From the NCBI GenBank assembly GCA_024760905.1, contig CM045750.1, forward strand, positions 15,922,919-15,986,918: a DNA stretch of 64,000 nt. The letters run 5' to 3'. Position 1 is the stretch's first letter. Every line of letters begins with the position of its first letter. The translations under genes were made by a program, and so were the position numbers. Positions 10,367 through 19,819 of this stretch are shown here, one piece after another. The DNA is from Plotosus lineatus. Its lineage: Eukaryota > Chordata > Actinopteri > Siluriformes > Plotosidae. The notes under the pieces were generated by a model. It made no database searches. It was not told the origin of the DNA and worked only from the letters and a program-made list of their open reading frames with translations.

Positions 10367-11229
10367 CAGTCATCCCTTGCCACTTTGTGATTTGAACATT
10401 GCGGTCTTGGTGCATCGCGGTATTTTCCACAAGTATCCAAAAAAGTAAAATAAAATAAAAAAATATTCATAAAAATGTCAAAATTCGCGCCGAACCTTGC
10501 AGGGACTGCCCACTCAACTCAATCTCGCAAGCTGATTGGCTGAGACGCATGACGCTGTAGCCTCGCACATTCCCGCGGGGAGGAAGAAGATGCCGAGTTC
10601 ATTAATGCTTTGTTTGGATTTCGTATAGCGCGATTTCTCTAATTGTGTTCCTTAGTTTATTTTATTTCCCTCGAAAATGCCTCTTAAACGTCCTGCACCA
10701 TCTACGGCCTCCAATGAGCCCAAGAAAAAGCGGAAAATGACGACAGTGAACGAAAAAGTGAAGTCAGATATGTTGACTGCGGGCAACACGTATGCTCATG
10801 TAGCATGCCATTACGGCATAAATGAGTCTACCGTGCGATATATCAAAAAAAGATTTCATCTTCACTTCACCTTCATCGTACTGTACAGGTCTCTCATCAT
10901 CATTTTTTTGGATTAATATCAAGCGGAGAAGAGCTATTGTCAGAGGTGAGTACAGTACTTAAAGTATTTATACTGTATATAAATTCGATTTAAATATTAC
11001 TGTAATGCATTACAGTATTTACATATGCATATAACTAACGTTTAATATACGTGTAATATAGTAGTTGCATGTGCATATAACTGTGTAACGTTTAAAATAC
11101 ACTTCTTGATAGACAGACGCTAAAACATATGCGTGTGGTAGAAATGAGAGGGGCGTTCCTACTTCACGGATTTTCGAATATCGCGGCCAGGTCTCGTCTA
11201 TATTATCCGTGATATTCAAGGGATGACTG
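10367..11229 (+). mobile_element. Pogo/Tigger-like element with CENP-B-type N-terminal frame
   Basis: Inverted ends CAGTCATCCCTTG match at 10367 and 11229, with TA after the right end. The plus-strand frame at 10677-10916 begins MPLKRPAPSTASNEPKKKRK and continues NEKVKSDMLTAGNTYAHVAC and HYGINESTVRYIKK. This is the psq-type helix-turn-helix at the N-terminus of pogo/Tigger (TIGD, JRK) transposases, preceded by a nuclear-localisation-like PKKKRK. The DDE domain is missing. The element lies in the leader intron of nup62l. Confidence 0.8.
10677..10916 (+). pseudogene. Truncated pogo/Tigger transposase, DNA-binding domain only
   Basis: An 79-residue frame has a complete HTH core (KVKSDMLTAG...YAHVACHYGINESTVRYIKK) and stops soon after. 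Full-length relatives run to about 450-600 residues with a DDE catalytic domain, absent here. It could still make a short DNA-binding peptide, but decay is the simpler reading. Confidence 0.7.
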
Positions 11230-11239
11230 TATTCCCAGA

Positions 11240-12185
11240 GCAAGAAGCGTGTAGTGCAGCACTTTAACATGTGCTTTTCATCCATTTACATTTGCATCTA
11301 ATATTGTGAAACCTTGAAGTTACTCTAATCGTCCCCACTATAGAAACACAAGCTCATCGGCTGATTATCAAGCACAGTTTATCAAGCCAAATATTTTAGA
11401 TATGGAGCCCTGCAAAAAAATTAGACACCACTTTAAATGTTTCTTAAATCAGCATCTCTATCTATGGCAGCAATCTCATTCCGGTGTCTAATAGATCCCC
11501 GACATCAACAAACTTCATTTTATTTAAGAACAGCTAATTAGGAGATTAAGACTTGAATAAAACTTTATTTAATAAGGAAAAGTACAAAAATTGCTTCCAG
11601 TGCTTCACTGTCCTTTTGCAACAGAACCAGTTTGGATGACAAAAACAATGCCAGCCATACTATAAACTTAACCAGAATGTCAATTTATCATGACATAAGG
11701 CTTAAAAATGTTTCACTGAGGAAAAAGAAGGTTTTCCTTCTGGCTTTAGTGGCAGAGAGATACAGTGAATATCAGGTTGTATCTATACTTGAAATTTTAA
11801 AGATGGCAGTTCGGACAGGTTCAAGTAACAGACATTGGGGACACCAAAGCTAATTGTAAAAATGAACCATATACTGTACACTGCTAGATAAAACACATCA
11901 TGAAAGAAATTTGGTAAAGCTTATTTTCTTTTGGATTAACAACACCACTACTGCTGCTCTACAGTCGAGGAAATGTCACATTTCCACTCTCCTTTTTTCT
12001 GGGTGCATGATTACACAAACTAACTGGGGAAACATTGGCCATTTGAATTAAAATGGCTGTCACTTGAAAAATATTGAGGGAACTGAAAGAAATATTTGAC
12101 TCATCATTGGGTACATTGACATTTCAAAAACACTTAAATTACAGTTTACTCTTAACCAGCAATATGTATGATTATAATTCCAAAA
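11240..12185. other. nup62l leader intron, nothing recognised
   Basis: AT-rich DNA with no exon-like frame. A stretch near 11410-11520 (GCCCTGCAAAAAAATTAGACACC) may be an old transposon fragment. Confidence 0.45.
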
Positions 12186-12187
12186 TA

Positions 12188-12536
12188 CAGGGATCCCTCA
12201 CTTTCCATAGTTAATCGGGACCGAGATCCCACTGCGACCACCGAAATCCGCAAAGTAGGACTCAATTAAACATTAAAAAATAATGCACACACCCATGCAG
12301 ACGCGCGTGCACGCACTCCGATGTGCAGCTCACAAAAATGTAACTCGTTTTGATGGGAGGTTTTGGGTTGTTTTTTTGTTTGTTTGGGTTTTTTTTTTCA
12401 TAATTGGCCTTGTTTTTGTGACATTTTCCTTAACCTTTTCCCCTATTCTTCCTTAATGTCCATATTTTTTTAAATTCAATGAATATGATGCACTGAAGCC
12501 ACATGAATTGAAGCACGAAGTAGCGAGGGATCCCCT
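12188..12536. mobile_element. Pogo/Tigger-like MITE, short copy of the 81-1125 family
   Basis: It starts CAGGGATCCCTCACTTTCC after TA and ends GTAGCGAGGGATCCC. It shares the internal TGTTTGTTTGGGTTTTTTTTT...CATAATTGGCCTTG segment with 935-980 of the window. It is therefore an internally deleted relative (~349 bp). Confidence 0.75.
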
Positions 12537-12573
12537 TTATATAAAAGAGACCATATGTAAATTCATTGCTATT

Positions 12574-12923
12574 GGGGCAGTGGTGGTCTAGTCGTTAAGG
12601 CGCAGGATCGCTGATCCTAAGGTTAGGGGTTCGAGACCCCACAGGGTTGTCACTGTCCCCCCCAGTACAGCTAACTGGGTTACAGCTAAAGGCAGGCCAT
12701 GTCTCTCACTGTCTATGGTGTGAGGAATGTAAAAGAACCATTGCTGACTTTCGTAAATAGTAGGCTGCAAAGCCGTCAGCGTGTTTCTGTGCCTTGCAAA
12801 AGGGTTGTGACAGAAAGGGCATCCGACATAAAAAAACCCATGCCAAATCAAATGTGCGAATCAGATGATTCGCTGTGGCGACGCCCGAGAAAGGGAAAAA
12901 GCCGAAAGGAAAAGAAGAAGAAG
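12574..12923 (+). mobile_element. tRNA-derived SINE, family A, full length with 19-bp target duplication
   Basis: The head GGGGCAGTGGTGGTCTAGTCG with GGTTAGGGGTTCGAGACCCC forms tRNA-like A and B boxes. The body includes TGACTTTCGTAAA and GGGCATCCGACAT, and the tail is AGAAGAAGAAG. An exact 19-base duplication, ATGTAAATTCATTGCTATT, flanks it at 12555-12573 and 12924-12942. This is the best-preserved copy and serves as the reference for family A. Confidence 0.92.
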
Positions 12924-13264
12924 ATGTAAATTCATTGCTATTGCATTAAATTTTATAATCCATTTTTATATCTGTGTGACTTTCAATGCATTTTATATAT
13001 GAACAATGTTTTTAGAATTAAATTTAGGGCATACAGAATGTTTATAATATTCTGTCCTCTTCTTACTTGTGGAATTTTATTGAACACCGATGATGTGAAA
13101 AAGTCAAATTTATCCCCACTTTTGACTGCTGGTTGCACAGGATTTACAACGAATTAAAAACAGCCAACACACTCTGCACCACTGAGACAGAAAAACACCT
13201 CACATCTGCAGTCTGTCTCAACACCATCATTCTTTAATTATTTAAATACAGTGAATTAAAAGTC

Positions 13265-13560
13265 CTTTAGGCTTTTTACACCTGAGCCATAGTTGCTCAT
13301 CAGGCCGGTGCTTATCCCCGGTTTCCATAGCGTGAAGCGACAAGGAGTCCAACTCCTCCTGGATGGGATGCAAGTCCATCGCAGGTGACCATCACAGTAT
13401 ATTTTACTGGTACCCATTCATACTGCTGGATGAACAGATGCACACTTGGGGTTGAGACCTTGCCCAGGGGTCTTAGCACAGTGGGGGGTCTAACTGGGAT
13501 TTGAACACACAACCTCCCGATCATGAGCCCAGCAGCCTAACCACTATGCCACCGGCTCCA
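13265..13560 (-). mobile_element. tRNA-derived SINE, family B
   Basis: The body (GCCGGTGCTTATCCCCGGTTT, ACTGGTACCCAT, GCCCAGGGGTCTTAGCACAG) is shared with the other family B copies. The tRNA-like head is at the high-coordinate end. Its left boundary is approximate. Confidence 0.8.
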
Positions 13561-13578
13561 CAAAATTATCTTTCATAG

Positions 13579-14164
13579 CAGTGGTCTCCAACCTTTTTTG
13601 CACCAGGGACCGGTTTTATGTCTGAAAATGTTTCCGAGGATACTCCGTATTCTTGTCTTGGTGGCGGTCACCACAGAAAACCCCGTCTCACAAAGATATG
13701 TGGTTGGAAAGAGGAACTTTCAGTGCTTCTGTAAGGTAAGGTAAGTCTGTTGGGTTTTTACTCATCAGGCCGGTGCTTATTCCCGGTTTCCATAGCGTGA
13801 AGCAACCAGGAGTTCAACTCCCCCTGGATGGGACGCTAGAAGGTGACCTTCCCAGTATATTTTTACTGGTACCCATTTATACTGCTGGGTGAACGCACAC
13901 TTGTGGTTGAGACCTTGCCCAGGGGACTTAGCACAGTGAGGGGGTCTCAGTGGGATTCGAACTCACAACCTCATGAGCGCAACACCCTAACCACTACGCC
14001 ACCAGCCCCACAGTGCTTCTGTGGCAATGTTAAAATCAGTCGTTTCTCAAAATAAGATCCTCAAGCTCTGATAAACTATAACTTGTACCATGAAAGATTT
14101 TGTTTGCGGACCGGTATCAAATGATCCACGGATCGGTACTGGTCCATGGACTAGGGAACCCCTG
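13579..14164. mobile_element. hAT-type element interrupted by a SINE
   Basis: Ends CAGTGGTCTCCAACC and, read back from the right, CAGGGGTTCCCTAG are imperfect inverted repeats. The 8-base flanks TTTCATAG (13571-13578) and TTTTATAG (14165-14172) differ at one base, as expected for an old hAT target duplication. Removing the SINE at 13733-14010 and one duplication leaves a ~296-bp element containing GACCGGTTTTATG and GACCGGTATC words. Confidence 0.82.
13733..14010 (-). mobile_element. tRNA-derived SINE, family B, nested in a hAT element
   Basis: It is flanked by an exact 12-base duplication, CAGTGCTTCTGT (13721-13732 and 14011-14022). The head carries the GTGAGTTCGAATCCCACTG B box. The insertion is younger than the hAT element around it. 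Confidence 0.9.
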
Positions 14165-14284
14165 TTTTATAGAATGTTCTGATCTATAATAATTAAGAAT
14201 TATTTGGCTGTGTTGTATATTCATCACATTATTACGTCAAACGAATAATTAGTTGTCGAGGTCCATCTCTGATCATTTGGACCA

Positions 14285-14505
14285 TCTCTCAGTTACTCAG
14301 TCACTGAACCGCTTCACCCTTTGGGCTTGAGAGACCCTGGAGCCCATCCCAGCTGACACTGAGCAGAGCCTGAACACCAGAACAGCCCATCAGTCCAGAG
14401 TCAACAACCAAGTAATTTAATGTACATGACTGCAGGAGGAAGCCCACCACACAGACGCCCTCACTGAGCCCCGAACTCGAACCCAGAATCTTCTTGCTGT
14501 GAGCA
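14285..14505 (-). mobile_element. Repeat C (tRNA-headed fish SINE), diverged copy
   Basis: It reads AGAGACCCTGGAGCCCATCCCAGCTGACACTGAG...CCCGAACTCGAACCCAGAATCTTCTTGCTGTGAG, the tail and head of repeat C in reverse. See 44555-44888 for a complete copy. Confidence 0.6.
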
Positions 14506-15035
14506 TAAAATATGGCTAAAATGGCCATAATTCCATCGTTTCTTGGAGTATTGAGATGTTTGCGGGTCCCAAATTAAAACTTATTTCATGCTCCACCTCA
14601 GTGACTGAAGCTGTATAATTTTCGACTTTGAAATTGCGACGCAGAGTCATTTAACTAATTTAAAACCAGATGGATGACTATAAAACTATTTATATGATGG
14701 TAACACTGAGGTCACTGACTAGCTAGCTTGAACAGTTTACCATTACAGTCACAATATGTGCAAATATTTCAAACAACTCGAACATAAGCCTCCTCTGAGT
14801 ACCAACATGATGTTTAGATGATACAACCCCTCACGCGCTTGGAAATCTGTTAGCAATATAAGCTAATGTTTGACTCCATGAAACCATTTATTGAAATACA
14901 AACTTTCTGACGTAATTTATTCATTTAAACAAAACATTGCGCAATAAAAACTATTGTGTCATAAATAAAGTCTCCTGGACTCAAATTTATACTTCATTTT
15001 CTTAAAAAAAAAAAAAAAAGAGTCAGTTCCATTAC

Positions 15036-15240
15036 CTCAGAAGAAATGCGCTGCCATCCCAAATACGAGCAGAGCGCGAAAAACATATACGTCAAAATTC
15101 CGCGCCGGCTGCCAACAAAAGACCCCAATGGTACACAAGTCGGCCACAGAGGTCGCCTGTTTAAAAACATGGGCCTGCACGGCACCGTTTGGAATGGGTT
15201 GACGATTGCTTTGTATTCATTAATTTTTGTCCGTAAATGA
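15036..15240 (-). promoter_or_regulatory. nup62l: Candidate 5' non-coding exon and promoter of nup62l
   Basis: The nup62l start-codon exon has an acceptor before the ATG, so a leader exon is required. Reading the minus strand here, a CpG-bearing stretch ends in a good donor, TTCTGAG|GTAATGG, with the last exon base at 15036. The local CpG content is higher than in surrounding DNA. This is inference from signals only; no transcript evidence is available. Confidence 0.35.
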
Positions 15241-15644
15241 AGAACAGGCGTTTAATATACATTACATCAAGTGACAAGCATTCCTGGGAGGCAGAGCCTT
15301 CCTTGCCAATCTTGAAAAAAAAAAAAAATAATAATAAAATACAATAAATATTAATATTTGTCAGCTGGTATGTAGAAACCCTTTCACCGTTCGAATCCAA
15401 TATTTATTTCAGTAAAGAATAGCAGAATTTCCATGTGTCCCATTCAAATACAGGGAGGACATCCGCGGTGAGGTGGCGCCTTGCTGCCTTCTCAGAATGT
15501 TTATATTTTGTATATATTTAATGTTTTGCAACAGAAGCCTTGACATTTCCAGGATCTGATCTTGTTTTTATCCCCTGTATAAATACTGTACGTACTTATA
15601 TGGTGCATGAGCTGCATAATGTTTGCATATTTGTTCATTCATTC

Positions 15645-15995
15645 AACTGCTTTTCAGGTAGAAGGCAGGCTGGGGCCTATCTCCGCCAACGCCGAGTGAA
15701 GGCCAGATACACCCTGAGCAAGGTTGCCAATCCATCCTAGCGCCAACACACGGATAAACGTGACCATTCACATTCACACCTATGGGGGCAAACTGGAACT
15801 GCAAGTTCGGTCAATGTGCATGTCTTTCCTGTGAGAAGAAACTGGACGACCTGGAGAAAACTCACACAAGCACTGGGAGAACATACAGACTCCACAGAGA
15901 AACATCCTCACTGAGGACACGGAGTCCTGGACCCAGGACCTTCTAGCTGTGAGGCAGACATGCTATAACCGCGACACCACTGTGCTGCCCTGCAT
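15645..15995 (-). mobile_element. Repeat C copy
   Basis: It has the reverse-oriented words GGCTGGGGCCTATCTCCGCC, TTCACATTCACACCTATG and ACCCAGGACCTTCTAGCTGTGAGGCAGACATGC typical of the long-tailed subtype of repeat C. It lies between nup62l and cnga2. Confidence 0.7.
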
Positions 15996-17057
15996 AATTT
16001 ATGGCTCATAATAAAAATAAAAAGAATCAGCTGTTATTTTAAAACTGGACAGTTGTTGATCCAAAATTTTCAAGAGGCAGTTTAAGTAATGTTTACGGAA
16101 GGAATGTCAGGTTGAAGTGCTGCCTATCATCAAGAAGCACTGTTGAGTCTTCAGGGCGTAGGCGTCAGTTTTGCCTGTTGTTTGTGTTTCATGAAGACGC
16201 TTCATTTCCATGTGTTCTGAGTTTTCGTTTTTGGTTCACTTGACTACATTTCTACTGCCAAGAGTCAAACACACCACTCAGCATTCACATCAATGAACAG
16301 TGTGGTTCCAAGTCTTCTACAAAATTCCACCGCTGAAGCAACTTCATCAGAAGAGCCGTCGCGGATCAACAGGTCATTTGCAGACAGGACATCAAAATTC
16401 ACACTCGGATATTAACATTGCTCTGGTTTTTTTTTTTTTTTTTATTTGGTATGTATACAAGTGTCTCATACAAATGTCATACTTCACTTTTAAAGCATTA
16501 ATTTTTTTTTACAAGACTTCAGAACTGATCGTGAGAGCATGTTGTCCAGCTAGTGGTGACCCTTTACGGGCAAGGTGGATGTGAATGTTGTGGGGATTTT
16601 TCCAAGCGTGGAGAAAATACTGTATGGGAGTGTCAAAAAGTAAACAAGTTTAAGATTGTTTTAGTTTTACATATTTGAACCATTACAAAGGCAGATCAGG
16701 TGAGCTTTAAGCAGAATACTGTGCTGGGTAGCTAACCGTGTCATTTAAAACTCATTCAAAGTTTCAGTATGTACGAAGTGGAGACATAAGGAAGCACGGT
16801 GCCTTGACTAACTATAAGTGTCCATCATTTTTTACTTCATTCAGGACAACATCCTTTTCAACCCCAGAAAGCAGACCAATCAGATTCTCATGTGGAGAAT
16901 CACCTTCACCTAATGTCAGATAAAGGCCTCAACACTCTCCTACCAACCAACTCTGTCAGCCACTGGAATGTGTACCTCACTCCTGTTCCTCCATCCAGCT
17001 CTTTCTTTTCCTCCTTTACTCATCCTGCTTCGTGTTGTTTTGGGCCTGCCCTGCTTT
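15996..17057. other. Intergenic DNA between nup62l and cnga2, nothing recognised
   Basis: It includes a run of T at about 16429-16444. No exon is supported. The segment at 16890-17070 has pyrimidine-rich text without a coding signature. Confidence 0.5.
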
Positions 17058-17074
17058 CCTCACCCTTCCAAGGT

Positions 17075-17378
17075 AGTACTAGGTAGGTAAAGTCTGTTGG
17101 GTTTTTACACCCGAGCCTCATGGCTCATCAGGCCGGTGCTTATCCCCAGTTTCTGTAGCGTGAAGCAACTAGGAGTTCAACTCCCCCTGGATGGGACGCT
17201 AGTCCATCCACGCTAGCAGGTTACCTTCCCAGTATATTTTTACTGGTACCCATTTATACTGCTGGGTGAACAGAGGCACACTTGTGGTTGAGTCTTAGCA
17301 CAGTGAGGGTCTCAGTGGGATTCGAACTCACAACCTCCCGATCATGAGTGCAGCACCCGAACCACTACGCCACCGGCC
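17075..17378 (-). mobile_element. tRNA-derived SINE, family B, with 17-bp target duplication
   Basis: The flanks CCTCACCCTTCCAAGGT (17058-17074) and CCTCACCCTTACAAGGT (17379-17395) differ by one base. The unit is otherwise a standard family B copy. Confidence 0.9.
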
Positions 17379-17395
17379 CCTCACCCTTACAAGGT

Positions 17396-18398
17396 CCAAA
17401 CTAATGCAGGTCTACGATTCTATGTCGTCCTGCGGGCGTCCTTACTGAGATGTTTTCCATCTTGATCATTTGCATTTCGAGTTTTTTTATTGTAATTCTG
17501 TCCTGCGAACATATCATCATGCAGTTTATTCTAAAATAAATATTCGGTTGAAGTCAGTACATCAAAAGACTTGTTTGAGACAACACCACCAAATGATGAA
17601 ATTTCCTGAAGGATGCTCCACTGTGTTTTTTATTTGTACAAAGGTAAGTGTACAACAAATTCAAAGCATGAGCAAAAATGTAGATAATATACAGGTTAAT
17701 GTGTTTGAGTGTATTCTTGAATGATTTTTAAGACTTTGAGAAGCTGTAGAGAAATAAATTTTAATGGACACATTGTTAAATTATATATTAAAAAGGGACT
17801 GAAGGTACGATACATACAGAATCCTATAACTGAAGTGGGCAGTTGGATGAGCTTCACCACAGTAAAAATCTGTTTTCTTTCTTTATTTAGCAATGAAAAC
17901 AGTTTGTGAAATAAATTATAACTGTATAAATTGTAATACACCCAACACTTATATTACCTTGTTTATATAACTTACAGTTTCTCACAAATTAATAAGTATA
18001 ATTTGTAAAAATGGCCCCAGAGGTAGCAAGACACGCCCGTTTGATAAACTTTGTTCATTGCTGTACTGTTATCCGGAAACCAAATATTCAGTGAAAAGAC
18101 ATAAAAGGTCACAGTAACCTCAACCTTTGACCCTTTGATCACCTTTTAAACAGGGTTCTGAACGACGGCTTGGAGGAAACTGATTTGACTTTCACTCAAA
18201 TTCATGCATTTGTGGTTAAGTTATTGTGTGGAAATCATGAGGGTCTACGTTGCCCACCCAACCACTCAGTTTCAAAGTAAAGTTTGAGTACTAACATTGA
18301 TTCTAGAAACATTTTTTCAGTATAATAGAAACATTCCTTTATAGGGCTTCATTTTTTAAGAAGAACCCCTAAAATCATTGGAGGATAGATGTCCGTGT
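17396..18398. other. Downstream flank and 3' untranslated region of cnga2
   Basis: cnga2 stops at 18399-18401, so the low side is its 3' untranslated region. A minus-strand AATAAA is read at 17882-17887 (TTTATT on plus), which would give a ~0.5 kb 3' UTR. Other A-rich signals make this choice uncertain. Confidence 0.35.
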
Positions 18399-19819
18399 CT
18401 ACAGCTGAATGTTCACCTCACTGTGAGTCCCGTCACCATCAGTCGTGCTCCCATTGTCATCAGACAGATATCCACTACCTGAGTGCTGCAGTTTGCCTTC
18501 GAGGTTCGTGAGCCTCTGTTTAAGCCTCTGCTGAGTGGTTGTGTATTCCCCCAACAGCCGAGCGAAGCGGGTCTGTAGAGAGTCCAGTGAGACTTCAAGC
18601 TGCTCCACTTTCACCTCCATTTGTTCACCTGTAAGCCCCCCGATGCCCAGTTCCTCAAGCAGGCCCTCCTTCCGGAGGATCTCCCGACCCCTTTCCTCCA
18701 GCACCTTTTTGGCATCAGGATATTCCATCACAGCTTCCATCAGGTCATCCTTGGAAAGACAGAAGAGGTCTGAGTAGCCGATGCTGCGGATGTTGGCCGT
18801 GCGACGGTTCCCCATTTTGCTGCCTTTAATGTTGAGAATGCTGATCTCGCCAAAGCAGCTGCCAGATGTTAAGAGGGCATACTGAGTCACCCCGTCATCG
18901 GCTACCACTGCTAACCGGCCTTCCTTGATGATGTACATCTCCTTACCGATATCACCCTTACGACAAATGTAATCACCTGGGCTAAAGACCTGAGGACGCA
19001 GCTTTAGGACAAGTTCCACTAGCAGGCCTGCTTCACAGTCCTGAAGGATGCGCACCTTCTTTAGTGTGTCTAGGTGCACATTGATCGCAATCTCAGCCCG
19101 CAGTTTGTTGGGAAGATTTTTGAGCACTTCTTGCTCATCAATTGTCTTCTTGTTGGTCCAAAGGTAATCAAACCATTTAATAACCCGTGCTTCTAGCTCT
19201 TTGCTGACCTTGCGAAACTTCATATAGTGCTTGATGGCATCAATGCGGGCTTGGAACTCTGCACGTGTGGCATTCATATTGGATATCATGGCCCCTACAT
19301 TGCCTACAATGGTGGCAAAGATGAGAACACCTACTAAGAAGTCAAAGATCACAAAGATATATTCCTCATCACGTTCTGGTGCAGGCATTTCCCCAATGGT
19401 GGTGAGTGTTAATGTGGACCAATAGAGGCAGTAGATGTAACATCTGGTCAGGGTACCAAACTCTGGATGTGAGATGTTGGGATAGACCCACTGGTCTGAC
19501 CCGAAGCCAAGAGACTTGGAGATGGCAAAGTAGATGCAGGCATTCCAATGGATGATGACCAAAATATAGAGCACCAGGTTGCCAATGCGAAACGTGTTTG
19601 GGTAGCTGGTGCGAGTCTCAGTGCGGTCAAAAAATTCAAACAGTCGAGAAAAGCGCATCAAACGATTGAGGCGTAGCTCAGGCACGTGGATACCAGTGGC
19701 AATATAAGCCAGATCAGTGGGCAGGATGGACAAGAGGTCTAGTTTGAACTGGAGTGTGCTGATGTAACTCTCTCTTAACTTTTTGAGGTCCTTCACTAGA
19801 AGACCCTGCTCCAGAAAAC
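18399..19819 (-). CDS. cnga2: cnga2 exon 6 (S3 to C-terminus)
   Basis: One large terminal exon of 1421 bases, as in other CNGA genes, starts [14 protein letters not shown]. It carries S3-S6, pore, C-linker, nucleotide-binding domain and the leucine-zipper coiled coil, and ends SEVNIQL with TAG at 18401-18399. Pore Glu345 is followed by Met346 (codon at 19388-19386). Confidence 0.97.

Noticed and set aside
12574..12660. tRNA-like sequence with A and B boxes (also at other SINE heads)
   Set aside because: It is joined to a SINE body with a target duplication and repeated many times; it does not fold as a complete mature tRNA with a 3' boundary, so it is a SINE promoter.
18535..18777. Plus-strand frames antisense to cnga2 exon 6
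   Set aside because: They are shadows of the conserved coding strand.
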